This document shows, piece after piece, positions 7,253 to 14,168 of a DNA stretch of 18,320 nucleotides (positions are counted from its first letter, which is position 1; every line of letters begins with the position of its first letter). The translations under genes were made by a program, and so were the position numbers. The DNA is from Calditrichota bacterium (GTDB lineage: Bacteria > Calditrichota > Calditrichia > RBG-13-44-9 > J075), in contig JAJRYW010000548.1 in assembly GCA_024275555.1 (NCBI GenBank), positions 1 through 18,320 of the forward strand, given 5' to 3'. The notes under the pieces are model-generated. The model did no database searches and was not told the DNA's origin. It saw only the letters and a list, made by a program, of their open reading frames with translations.

Positions 7253-7918
7253 TTAATTTGATTCCCGGGGGTGAATATGGGCGAACCAATGTTTTTCTAT
7301 CCGGTGGAGCAGGAAATCCAGCAGCAGGGCCAGCAGGGCTGTCGGAATCGCGCCGGCCAGCAGTAAAGTGAAATTGGCGGCGGCAATCCCCTGGAAGATC
7401 AGCACGCCCAGGCACTCTGCGCCAATCGCCGCTGCCAATGCCGCCGTTCCGACATTGATGACCACGGCGGTGCGCACCCCGGCAAAGATCACCGGGGCGG
7501 CCAGGGGCAACTCAATTTTGCGCAGGATTGCCCCGGCTCCCATGCCCATCCCGGCAGCAGAGCGCCGCACCGGGGCGGGAACCGCCGCCAGGCCGCTCAC
7601 GGTGTTCTGCAGCACCGGTAAAATCGAATAAAGAAAAAGGGCGGTAATTGCCGGCTGCCAGCCAACGCCCCGGCCCAGGTAGGCAAACAGGGCGCTGGCC
7701 AAACCGATTACCGCCAGGCTGGGGATGGTCTGGAGTATGTTGGCCAGGTTGAGAAAGACGGGAATGTGTTTCCGGTTTTTGGGGCGGCTCAGCCACACTC
7801 CCGTGGGAATCGAGAGGGCGGTGGCCAGCCCGGCGCTGAAAAGCACCAAGCCCAGGTGCTTAGCGGTTAGCACAAGCAGCCGGAGCGGATGAGATTGAAT
7901 ATAGTCGAGCAACTCCAT
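7253..7918 (-). CDS. Osmoprotectant ABC transporter permease (OpuCB/YehW-like)
   Basis: A 221-aa inner-membrane permease (BPD_transp_1) with about six hydrophobic segments. The cytoplasmic coupling loop that contacts the ATPase is visible at residues 121-145 (AAGMGMGAGAILRKIELPLAAP, the EAA motif). NLANILQTIPSLAVIGLA and FLYSILPVLQNTVSGL are characteristic of betaine/choline-type permeases, and the length is normal for that subfamily. It starts 1 nt after the stop codon of the acyltransferase gene and ends 2 nt before the binding-protein gene, so all three are probably co-transcribed. No ATP-binding subunit is encoded in the window. Confidence 0.9.
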   Translation of the reverse strand: MELLDYIQSHPLRLLVLTAKHLGLVLFSAGLATALSIPTGVWLSRPKNRKHIPVFLNLANILQTIPSLAVIGLASALFAYLGRGVGWQPAITALFLYSILPVLQNTVSGLAAVPAPVRRSAAGMGMGAGAILRKIELPLAAPVIFAGVRTAVVINVGTAALAAAIGAECLGVLIFQGIAAANFTLLLAGAIPTALLALLLDFLLHRIEKHWFAHIHPRESN

Positions 7919-7919
7919 T

Positions 7920-8522
7920 TTAGAACGAGAAGGTAACCGGGCCGCGTTTTTCCGGAAATTTGGCGGTTACCTTGTCGTAAAACTCGCGGATTTTACGCAG
8001 GGCTTCCTCGCGGTCTTCATTCGGAAAGATGACCGGGCCGATTCCGGTGACTTTACGTTTGTAGTCCAGGTAGGCGCAGACAATGGGAACTTCCGCTTCT
8101 TTAGCGATGCGATAGAATCCGCTTTTCCAGCGCTCCACCTTTTTGCGGGTGCCTTCCGGGGTGACCACCAGCATAAACTCGCTGCGTTCCCGGAACACCT
8201 CCACCACCTGGTCGACAATGTTTTCCGTCTTATTACGATTAACCGGAATCCCCCCCAGGCGTTTGAGCAGTCCTCCGATGGGCCAGCGGAATAAAGTATG
8301 TTTCCCAATCCAATAGGCCTTCATGCGGAAGATAAACGAGGCCATCAGCCCCACCGGAAGATCCCAGTTGGAAGTGTGGTGGGCCACAATAACCACCGAC
8401 TTGGGCAAGTCCGGAAATTCTCCTTCGGTTTTCCACCCGCTTAATTTATAAGCAATTTTTCCGATCCAGTAAAAGATGTTGTTTCTGCGGATGCGCTTTA
8501 TCGAGGCCTTCGGATTAGTCAT
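7920..8522 (-). CDS. Lysophospholipid acyltransferase family protein (PlsC-like)
   Basis: A 200-aa membrane-associated acyltransferase that would transfer an acyl chain to lysophosphatidate or a related acceptor. The catalytic HxxxxD is HTSNWD (His49, Asp54). The later blocks are GGIPVNR (90-96) and PEGTR (122-126), as in the LPLAT superfamily. It is compact, like the 'glycerol acyltransferase' subgroup, so the acceptor is uncertain. The start at 8522 is chosen because AGGAG lies 8 nt before it. The frame is open further upstream to 8753, but those residues are cysteine-rich and unlike the family and would overlap the kinase gene. It is directly followed by the ABC permease with one base between, an odd pairing that may simply reflect operon packing. 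Confidence 0.88.
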   Translation of the reverse strand: MTNPKASIKRIRRNNIFYWIGKIAYKLSGWKTEGEFPDLPKSVVIVAHHTSNWDLPVGLMASFIFRMKAYWIGKHTLFRWPIGGLLKRLGGIPVNRNKTENIVDQVVEVFRERSEFMLVVTPEGTRKKVERWKSGFYRIAKEAEVPIVCAYLDYKRKVTGIGPVIFPNEDREEALRKIREFYDKVTAKFPEKRGPVTFSF

Positions 8523-8715
8523 TGCCGGAACTCCTGAATTTGATCTGTTTTTCCCATTTTTTTGGATGATATCCACAGCAAGAGGATACACATAACAACA
8601 TAATTTACGATGAAAATTCGCAGAGCAAAATAAATCTTTTGCGGATGATTGATAATTTGCCGGGCCTGAGCAGGGAAAATAACAGGCGGGTAAAAACCGG
8701 TGTATTAATGAGGGG

Positions 8716-10344
8716 CTACTCTCCAAACCAATAAAACAACGCCCCGGCGGCAAACAAGCCTCCCCAAAGGAACGGATTTGCCTGCTGCACCAGCGCCAGA
8801 ACGCCGCCGACCACGCAGGCGCCGGCCATCAAACTGCTGCGTAAACCGGCGAGCGGATTGGATGATCCGCCTTCATTGACCGTTTGGTCGACAAAACGGG
8901 AGCTGTCCGAGAGCAGTTGCGGAAGCTGTACCGCTACATCGATCAGGGCGGGCAGGCCGCGCATAAACTCATTCCAGAGACTTTCCGGGCTATAGTGTTT
9001 CCAAAAAATTTTCATAATGTGTTTCCGGGAAAGCTCCGGCACATTCATATGGGGGTCCAGATGTTTGCCCACTCCTTCGAAAGTGACTAAGGCTTTGACC
9101 ATCAGGGTCATTTCTACCGGGAAGGAGACCCGGTACTGGTTGCCGATTGCCAGAGATTCCATGATCAGCTTGGCCAGGCTGTAGTTGCCGAAACTGGCAT
9201 GGAGCAGGTAGCGCCGCAATAGTTCTGCAACCGCACGTTTAAAGCCGGCCGGGTCGCCCCCGGGCTGCACCCGGGCCATGGAGAGCAGGTGCCGGGCGGT
9301 GCTCTCTACATCGCCGTTTACCAGGGCGTAAAAATAGTAGAGCATGGGCCGTTTGATGCGCTCTTCAAAACGGCCGGCAATACCCAGGTCGATAAATCCC
9401 ACCCGCGGCCCGGGCAGGATGATCAAATTGCCGGCGTGCAGATCGGCGTGGAAAAAGCCGTCCTGGTAGAGCATCTTGATGATGGCAAAGGTACCCAGGT
9501 CAATAATCTTGTTGCGCTGGGCTTTGCTCATTTTAAGCACCCTGGGATCGTTGGGTTTGATCCCTTTCAGATATTGCATACATAGTACATCGCGGGTGCT
9601 CAGCTCCCGGTAAATTTTGGGAAAAACGATATCCGGTTCATCGGCAAAGTTGGCGGCAAACAGTTCCGCGTTGTCGGCCTCGTAGGTCAGATCAATTTCC
9701 CGCTCCGTATAGCGGCAGAACTCATTAATCAAATTTTTGGGATGATAATTCGGGATGATCCATTCCAGCAGTACGGCCAGCATCCGCAATAATTTGAGAT
9801 CGGATAAAATCGCTTCGCGTATCCCCGGCTTGATCACCTTGACAACCACCGGTTTCCCTTTCTGGGTTACGGCAATATGCGCCTGACCGATCGAGGCGGA
9901 GCCAATCGGTTTCTTTTCAAAATCAAGGAAAAAGGTTTCCAGGGGGGCGCCCAGGTTTTTCTCTATAATCTCTTTAATGATCTCGAAAGGAACTTCGGGC
10001 AGATTATCCAAAAGCTGTTTAAGTTCATCGGTAATTTCTTTAGGAAGCACATCTTCCCGGATGGCCATGATCTGGCCAAACTTGACATAGGTGGGGCCAA
10101 GTAATTCCAGGCGTCGGCGCAAGTGAACTTTGAAGGGCTGTTTGCGGAGTTCGCGGCGAATAAAAAACCGCACAAAAAAGGCTACCAGGCGCGCCAGCAC
10201 AAAACGGGGTTTCCAGCGCAGATAGGGAGGAAGGTTGGCAACCTTGCTTACCCAGGCGCCCAGCCAGAGACCCAGCGCATGCCGGTAGAGAAGGAAAATA
10301 CGAATCGGAACACCTTTATAAGCCGCCAGGGTATTTTTTGCCAC
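8716..10344 (-). CDS. UbiB/AarF/ABC1 family atypical protein kinase-like protein
   Basis: A 542-aa membrane-anchored member of the UbiB (ADCK/ABC1) family, ATP-binding kinase-like proteins needed for ubiquinone or other prenyl-lipid metabolism. The N-terminal KxGQ signature is KFGQ (88-91). The family's Ala/Ser-rich nucleotide loop is SASIGQAH (149-156), the ATP-lysine is in VVVKV (Lys169), the catalytic loop is HADLHAGNL (299-307) and the metal-binding motif is FIDLG (317-321). Two hydrophobic segments close the protein (about 505-540), a typical UbiB C-terminal anchor. The start is a GTG with AGGAG 10 nt upstream. It stands downstream of the phasin operon terminator with about 230 nt between, so it probably has its own promoter. 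Whether it acts in quinone synthesis cannot be told from here. Confidence 0.93.
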   Translation of the reverse strand: MAKNTLAAYKGVPIRIFLLYRHALGLWLGAWVSKVANLPPYLRWKPRFVLARLVAFFVRFFIRRELRKQPFKVHLRRRLELLGPTYVKFGQIMAIREDVLPKEITDELKQLLDNLPEVPFEIIKEIIEKNLGAPLETFFLDFEKKPIGSASIGQAHIAVTQKGKPVVVKVIKPGIREAILSDLKLLRMLAVLLEWIIPNYHPKNLINEFCRYTEREIDLTYEADNAELFAANFADEPDIVFPKIYRELSTRDVLCMQYLKGIKPNDPRVLKMSKAQRNKIIDLGTFAIIKMLYQDGFFHADLHAGNLIILPGPRVGFIDLGIAGRFEERIKRPMLYYFYALVNGDVESTARHLLSMARVQPGGDPAGFKRAVAELLRRYLLHASFGNYSLAKLIMESLAIGNQYRVSFPVEMTLMVKALVTFEGVGKHLDPHMNVPELSRKHIMKIFWKHYSPESLWNEFMRGLPALIDVAVQLPQLLSDSSRFVDQTVNEGGSSNPLAGLRSSLMAGACVVGGVLALVQQANPFLWGGLFAAGALFYWFGE

Positions 10345-10494
10345 TGTTTGTTAGCTCCTTTTAAGTTCACCGTTTCTTGCGGTCCTGATTTCGCCTGCGA
10401 CTACCGAACATCCTTTTGACCACCCAAGTTTATTAAAAAAAACGCAGTAGTAAAAGCCGATCCGGAAAAAGGTTGCCGGTTTTCAGAGATCACT

Positions 10495-10534
10495 GTATAA
10501 AAAGAGGAAGCAGCCACGTCATGTAACTGCTTCC
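10495..10534 (-). terminator. Intrinsic terminator of the phaR-phasin operon
   Basis: On the minus strand GGAAGCAG and CTGCTTCC (10527-10534 and 10506-10513) form a perfect 8-bp stem. The run TCTTTTTATAC follows at once, the classic Rho-independent layout. It lies about 45 nt after the last phasin stop codon, so transcription from the PhaR promoter should end here, before the UbiB-like gene. Confidence 0.8.
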
Positions 10535-10578
10535 ACTCCCATGTCTCTCGATCATGGAGGTCTGCTATGAGGGGCAAT

Positions 10579-10971
10579 TTAGGCTTTCGGCCGGGTCGTC
10601 TTGACCGTGGTTTTGCCGGTTGTATCCAGCTTCTTGGCCAGAATCTCCACGTTCGCAGCTAGCTTGTCCACTTTCTCGCTTAACTGACGAACTTCCGCAT
10701 GAGAAGAAATGCCCATGGTTTCCAAAGCCAAATTGACTTTTTCTTCCACGAATTTCGACACATCGTCAAGGGTGGAGATGGAACTTACTTTATCTTTGGC
10801 TTTCTTTTCCAGGGCTTCGCCTTTGGCTTCCAGTTCTTTCCCTTTTTCCAGGAACTTGTTGAACAGCTTGGCGCCTTCTTCTTCCACTGTGGAGAAAATG
10901 CCTAATCCGGCCAGCCAAATTTCACGAGCTTTGTCAGTCACTTCACCTTGAATCTTTTCAGGCGTAATCAT
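10579..10971 (-). CDS. Phasin family protein, second tandem copy
   Basis: A 130-aa, highly charged helical protein of the polyhydroxyalkanoate granule-associated (PhaF/PhaI, phasin) family. TDKAREIWLAGLGIFSTVEEEG is the family's amphipathic surface-binding helix. Heptad-rich coiled-coil follows to the end (LSEKVDKLAANVEILAKKLD), then a Thr/Lys basic tail. Such proteins coat the lipid/polymer inclusion surface. About two thirds of its residues match the preceding gene by eye, so the pair is a recent tandem duplication. The start at 10971 has AAGGAG 7 nt upstream; a GTG 14 codons earlier would abut the stop of the first phasin and lacks a site. Last gene of the operon. Confidence 0.87.
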   Translation of the reverse strand: MITPEKIQGEVTDKAREIWLAGLGIFSTVEEEGAKLFNKFLEKGKELEAKGEALEKKAKDKVSSISTLDDVSKFVEEKVNLALETMGISSHAEVRQLSEKVDKLAANVEILAKKLDTTGKTTVKTTRPKA

Positions 10972-11013
10972 TTTAGTACTCCTTGTTTTGTGTGTTGAGT
11001 TGCTTGCTTGCAC

Positions 11014-11388
11014 TTACTTGCTTTTTTCGTCCAATTTTTTTGCCAGGGCTTCCACCGTCTTGGTAAGCTGATCCACTTTTTCGGTCAATTCTTTTACTTC
11101 ACTGTGGGAGGAAACTCCCAGGGTTTGGAAGGCCTGGTTCACTTTTTCTTCCAAAAATTTGGTGATATCATCCACAGCGCCGATCGATTCTACTTTGGCC
11201 TTGGCTTTTTCCTGGAGCTTGGCGCCCCGGTCTTCCAGCTCTTTTCCTTTTTCGACAAACTTGTTGAAAAGCCGGGTGCCTTCTTCCTCGATGGTCGAAA
11301 AAATGCCCAGTCCCGCCAGCCAGATTTCGCGGGCCTTGTCGGTGATAACTTCCTGAGATTCTTTCTGTTGATTTGTTTGGGTCGTCAT
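11014..11388 (-). CDS. Phasin family protein, first tandem copy
   Basis: A 124-aa soluble helical phasin-like protein. An amphipathic segment, ITDKAREIWLAGLGIFSTIEEEG (about residues 14-36), is followed by charged helices and a C-terminal coiled coil (LTEKVDQLTKTVEALAKKLD). This is the organisation of PHA granule-associated proteins. There is no signal peptide or membrane segment. The start is set by an AAGGAGG site 7 nt before the ATG. The gene begins 25 nt after the PhaR-like gene and has no room for its own promoter, so it is read from the phaR promoter. The differing N- and C-terminal tails of the two copies suggest some specialisation. A role on inclusions other than PHA is possible. Confidence 0.87.
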   Translation of the reverse strand: MTTQTNQQKESQEVITDKAREIWLAGLGIFSTIEEEGTRLFNKFVEKGKELEDRGAKLQEKAKAKVESIGAVDDITKFLEEKVNQAFQTLGVSSHSEVKELTEKVDQLTKTVEALAKKLDEKSK

Positions 11389-11413
11389 GATCAATCCTCC
11401 TTAAATTAGGTTT

Positions 11414-11869
11414 CTATTTTTTGGATTCTTTTGTTTGAGAAGAACCGCTGTTATCATCAAGCTGTAAGTCGCTGAGCCGGTTGATGATCGACTCCAGTGA
11501 TTCGATCCGTTTTTTTAATTCGTCAATTTCTTTAGGCTCCGGCTTGTTGAACAGTTTTTGCAGCGACTCCGGAATCAATTGGTCAATTCCCTCTTTGACC
11601 TTGTGGATGCTGTCATCGATGACATGATTTCCCCAGCGCAACACATCATGAAGCATTTCCGTGGAAAGCGGGTTGCGCCCTTTTTTCCCTTCTTCAAAAA
11701 TAACCTGGGTCAGAGTCTGCGCCGTGATGTCGTTCTCGGTATTTTTATCGATGATCCGCACATCAACGCCCTGGCGAACCAGGGTGGCAATCTCTTCCAG
11801 GGAAATGTACTTGCGCTCCTCGGTGTCGTAGAGCTTGCGATTTTCGTATCGTTTGATAATCCGCGCCAT
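11414..11869 (-). CDS. phaR: PhaR-type polyhydroxyalkanoate synthesis regulator
   Basis: A 151-aa DNA-binding regulator. Residues 3-63 (IIKRYENRKLYDTEERKYISLEEIATLVRQGVDVRIIDKNTENDITAQTLTQVIFEE by segments) match the PHB/PHA accumulation regulator DNA-binding domain. The classical second domain is reduced to a helical stretch and a coiled coil (about 110-137) with a Ser/Lys tail. In characterised bacteria PhaR represses phasin genes and its own gene and is released by binding nascent PHA. Here it leads an operon with two phasins and has repeats inside its own promoter, which fits autoregulation. A GAGG site lies 7 nt before the ATG. No PHA synthase gene is in view. Confidence 0.9.
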   Translation of the reverse strand: MARIIKRYENRKLYDTEERKYISLEEIATLVRQGVDVRIIDKNTENDITAQTLTQVIFEEGKKGRNPLSTEMLHDVLRWGNHVIDDSIHKVKEGIDQLIPESLQKLFNKPEPKEIDELKKRIESLESIINRLSDLQLDDNSGSSQTKESKK

Positions 11870-11892
11870 CTTTATACCTCATTTTTGATGCA

Positions 11893-11921
11893 AATATAAC
11901 ACGCTGCGTCACAGTTGTCAA
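11893..11921 (-). promoter_or_regulatory. Sigma70-type promoter of the phaR-phasin operon
   Basis: On the minus strand a perfect TTGACA -35 (11916-11921) stands exactly 17 nt before a TATATT -10 (11893-11898). Transcription would start around 11886, giving a leader of roughly 17 nt that carries the GAGG site. This is the best promoter in the window. Confidence 0.8.
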
Positions 11922-11944
11922 CCAAAAAATGACGCATTGCGTAA
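11901..11944. promoter_or_regulatory. Putative PhaR operator: repeated TGCGTCA sites in and above the phaR promoter
   Basis: TGCGTCA occurs at 11905-11911, between the -10 and -35 boxes. Its inverted copy TGACGCA is at 11930-11936, just upstream of the -35. Each copy is part of a small palindrome: ACGC-T-GCGT at 11901-11909 and ACGCA-T-TGCGT at 11932-11942. A third TGCGTCA lies at 12059-12065, beside an extra TGCGT. PhaR proteins of proteobacteria bind TGC-rich inverted sites at their own promoter, so the placement suggests autorepression. Binding is inferred from position only. Confidence 0.6.
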
Positions 11945-12084
11945 TTTTTTGGTAAATTAATCGATGTGAGCGGGTGAAAAGTTCCCAATCAGGCAAGCTA
12001 ATACACTGTTTAGAAAGGGTTTGAAGATCAAGGAGAAAATGGCGGGAAAATGTTGCGTTGCGTCAAAAAATTTTTAAAATACGG

Positions 12085-13311
12085 CTACATTCCTCCGAAT
12101 ACCCAGAACAATTGGGCCATCCCGGCGGCAAATCCCAGGGCGGCGCCCAGCAAAATCAGTTTCATCTCATCTTCCTGAAAGGCCGGGCGGAGCAGGTACT
12201 GAAACTCCTCCGAAGAGAGCTTGACCATGCGCTCGCGCATCAGCTCCTTTACCAGACGGGCCCGTTCCAGGGAAAATTCTTCGTCGTCAAAAGCGGCCGA
12301 GGTAAGCTTGATGACTTTCTCCGAAGCGGAATCTTTAATCTTCAGAAAATCCTCCATCCCCACCGTAAACTGTACCACCGGTTTGGCCAGCCCCACCGCG
12401 TCGTCAATAATCTCCCGGATATACTTGCGGATCACAATCTGGGTGTACTCCGACTTAGACCCGTAGAGCATGTTGTGGATGATATTGTGCACCGTGATGA
12501 TCTCCCGGGCCACAATATCGCACCAGATTTCCGAGACTTCTTCCTGGCGTTTCAGGAATAGCCCTTGCAATACAAAGGGGCCTATTTTTTTAGGACGAAG
12601 CGGCTGGAAGATAATCCGCAGGGCAATCCAGTTGGTGGCGTAGCCGACGATCATTCCGAAAAGCGGCAGAATCCACCACTCCGGGTAATAATACCAGACC
12701 CCCATCTGCACCAGCCCAAACAGTAAGCCGAAGTAGATGCCGGAGCGCACGATAAAGCGGAATTCCACCTCGCCGCATTTCAGAAAAATTTTGTTGACAA
12801 TCTCCCGTTCTTCCAAAAGCTGTTTGATGACCAGTTCTTTCAGGTCCACCATCTCGGTGATGTTCTGGCTGATGTCGTGGATCATCCGTTTGATGACCGA
12901 GGGCAGCTTGCTGCGCACCGTGGCATACAGGTAGGTTTTGACCATCTTGGGCATTAAGTCCCACAATTGGGGATTCTCTTCGTTCATCACCCATTCCACA
13001 TAATCCTCCACCCGCGGCTCGATGGAATCCACCAGGTGCTTGGCAATCCGGTCCGGTTCCATGGTCTGGAAAACTTCCTCCAGGCTGCCTAATTTGGACA
13101 GGGTGGTGTCGACCGTGATGGCGCCCATCCTGGCCGCTTTAGCGGGCAGAATCCCCTGCCAGCCCAAAAAGGGCGGCCAGCCGATCGGCTTGATCGGGTA
13201 AAAGAGCATCTTAATGGCGATCCAGTTGGTCGACCAGCCCACAAAGGCCGCCACGATGGGGATACTGAGGTATTTCCAAAAATCCGGGTGAGTGAAGAAT
13301 TCTTGCAACAT
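12085..13311 (-). CDS. DUF445 family membrane protein
   Basis: A protein of about 408 aa of the DUF445 (YheB-like) family, function unknown. A first hydrophobic segment and amphipathic GWSTNWIAIKMLFYPIKPIGWPPFLGWQGILP lie near the N-terminus. A second copy of the motif, GYATNWIALRIIFQPLRPKKIGPFVLQGLF, lies near the middle after two membrane segments (SGIYFGLLFGLVQMGVWYYYP, WWILPLFGMIVG). A final hydrophobic stretch (LILLGAALGFAAGMAQLFWVF) closes it. Internal duplication around TNWIA is characteristic of the family. The long helical regions between are probably cytoplasmic. The start is uncertain: the ATG at 13311 is the first conventional codon, but GGAG lies 6 nt before an in-frame TTG at 13320, and another TTG is at 13326. 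It stands alone, about 215 nt upstream of phaR. Confidence 0.85.
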   Translation of the reverse strand: MLQEFFTHPDFWKYLSIPIVAAFVGWSTNWIAIKMLFYPIKPIGWPPFLGWQGILPAKAARMGAITVDTTLSKLGSLEEVFQTMEPDRIAKHLVDSIEPRVEDYVEWVMNEENPQLWDLMPKMVKTYLYATVRSKLPSVIKRMIHDISQNITEMVDLKELVIKQLLEEREIVNKIFLKCGEVEFRFIVRSGIYFGLLFGLVQMGVWYYYPEWWILPLFGMIVGYATNWIALRIIFQPLRPKKIGPFVLQGLFLKRQEEVSEIWCDIVAREIITVHNIIHNMLYGSKSEYTQIVIRKYIREIIDDAVGLAKPVVQFTVGMEDFLKIKDSASEKVIKLTSAAFDDEEFSLERARLVKELMRERMVKLSSEEFQYLLRPAFQEDEMKLILLGAALGFAAGMAQLFWVFGGM

Positions 13312-13666
13312 TTGCGGCAAAGCCAACTCCGGTTATGTGGTTCCGTTCCGATTCCTGGCGGTCAATTAACCTCGAGGTTTATTTATTCTTATTCTTTGCA
13401 GCAGAAAAACCGCCTGATTGCCATTTGTTTCTAAATCTTAATCACAAGTTGAAAATTTGACGCTGAGAAACGCTGAAAGTTGTTTTAAAAACGAAAAGAG
13501 CCGATCCGCTTAAATCCTTATTCATCCCGGTTGTGAGAGGAAAACGATAAACCCGGGGAAAGCAATTAAAAGCATCAAAAATTCAGGATATATAAAAATG
13601 ATCTCAGCGGAAATCTGCCCAATCAGCGGTATTCTGCGTCAAATTAAGTTCAACTCGTGATTCGCA
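13312..13666. other. Gene-free spacer with operator-like palindrome and short repeats
   Basis: No credible gene. AACCTCGAGGTT (13368-13379) is a perfect 12-bp palindrome upstream of the DUF445 gene. ACGCTGA is repeated at 13460-13466 and 13470-13476, ten bases apart. TCAGCGG-N3-TCTGC occurs twice with a 19-bp period (13604-13618 and 13623-13637). No promoter hexamers can be placed with confidence. Confidence 0.6.
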
Positions 13667-13864
13667 TTATAAATAATCTCTTTCCGGCACGATGGTAATT
13701 TCCGCGTCAATATTCTTTTCGGCAAAGACTTCCTGCAACTGCCGCACAATTTCCTCTTCGACTTTAGATTCGAGGTCCACAAAGAACGAGCCGAAACGGG
13801 CCGCCAGGGGCCCCCGGTGCGATCTGACAATCTCGCGCACATTTTTTATTTTAATGGTAATCAT
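13667..13864 (-). CDS. Small hypothetical protein, 65 aa
   Basis: I do not recognise this gene. The product begins MITIKIKNVREIVRSHRGP, has a helical acidic middle (DLESKVEEEIVRQLQEVFAEK) and ends with a strand-like AEITIVPERDYL. It looks like a small soluble alpha/beta protein, with no membrane segment, signal or cysteine. Codon use with mixed GC third positions looks coding. A weak CAGG lies a few bases before the ATG. An overlapping frame (13639-13842) codes for an Arg/Ser/Cys/Lys-rich product that looks like a shadow. The gene stands alone between two gene-free spacers, so context gives no function. Confidence 0.55.
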   Translation of the reverse strand: MITIKIKNVREIVRSHRGPLAARFGSFFVDLESKVEEEIVRQLQEVFAEKNIDAEITIVPERDYL

Positions 13865-14168
13865 CTTAACCTGAATATTTCATTGCTGCTAAGTCTCTGG
13901 TAAAGCGATCCCCTTGGGAGAAGACACCAGGTTACACAAAACCCTTAAAAAAGTTGAACTTATTGAGAAGAACCGATCAAGAGTGGTAACTACTCAAGTA
14001 TTATTGCCAATTACACATAATTCCCCTCACCCCGTCCTTCGCTTGCGCTTCGGTCGCCCCTCTCCCCGGGGGAGTGAGGGGGGCAACTGTTATATATACA
14101 GCCACTTAGGCTGTGAACAAACCGGTTTGTAGAAAAGTTCTTTTGCGGTTCTTCATAAATTAATCATC
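13865..14168. other. Gene-free spacer packed with palindromes
   Basis: No credible gene. It contains a near-palindrome at 13981-13995 (GAGTGGT...ACTACTC) and a G/C-rich inverted element CCCCTCAC (14023-14030) with GTGAGGGG (14074-14081). It also has a 6-bp hairpin ACAGCC-ACTTA-GGCTGT (14098-14114) and a perfect 14-bp palindrome ACAAACCGGTTTGT (14117-14130). The C-rich element resembles intergenic palindromic repeats seen in many bacterial genomes. The last two lie shortly after the GMC oxidase stop and may mark its 3' end. Confidence 0.6.
14023..14081. repeat. Extragenic palindromic CCCCTCAC...GTGAGGGG element
   Basis: Perfect 8-bp outer arms enclose a 43-nt interior. The interior contains CTTCGCTTGCGCTTCG and a CTCCCCGGGGGAG palindrome next to the right arm. 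Composition and form differ sharply from the AT-rich flanks. It is probably a dispersed repeat, but the window holds only one copy. Confidence 0.5.

Noticed and set aside
6330..7415. Longer version of the ABC binding protein starting at 7415
   Set aside because: The extra 55 residues overlap the permease in another frame and precede an obvious lipoprotein signal starting at 7250.
7920..8753. Longer acyltransferase starting at 8753
   Set aside because: The extra 77 residues are unlike the family and overlap the UbiB-like gene; the ATG at 8522 has a good ribosome-binding site.
12031..12072. Tiny plus-strand frame (ATG at 12039) after AAGGAG in the phaR upstream region
   Set aside because: Only eleven codons, the site-to-start spacing is 3 nt, and it lies on the opposite strand inside a promoter region; most likely chance.
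13639..13842. Alternative 67-aa minus-strand frame overlapping the small orphan gene
   Set aside because: Its product is Arg/Ser/Cys/Lys-rich without a protein-like pattern; the overlapping 65-aa frame has balanced composition and plausible secondary structure.
13914..14132. 72-aa plus-strand frame in the spacer before the GMC oxidase
   Set aside because: It translates the C/G-rich palindromic repeat (PHPVLRLRFGRPSPRGSEGG-like), a known type of spurious ORF.
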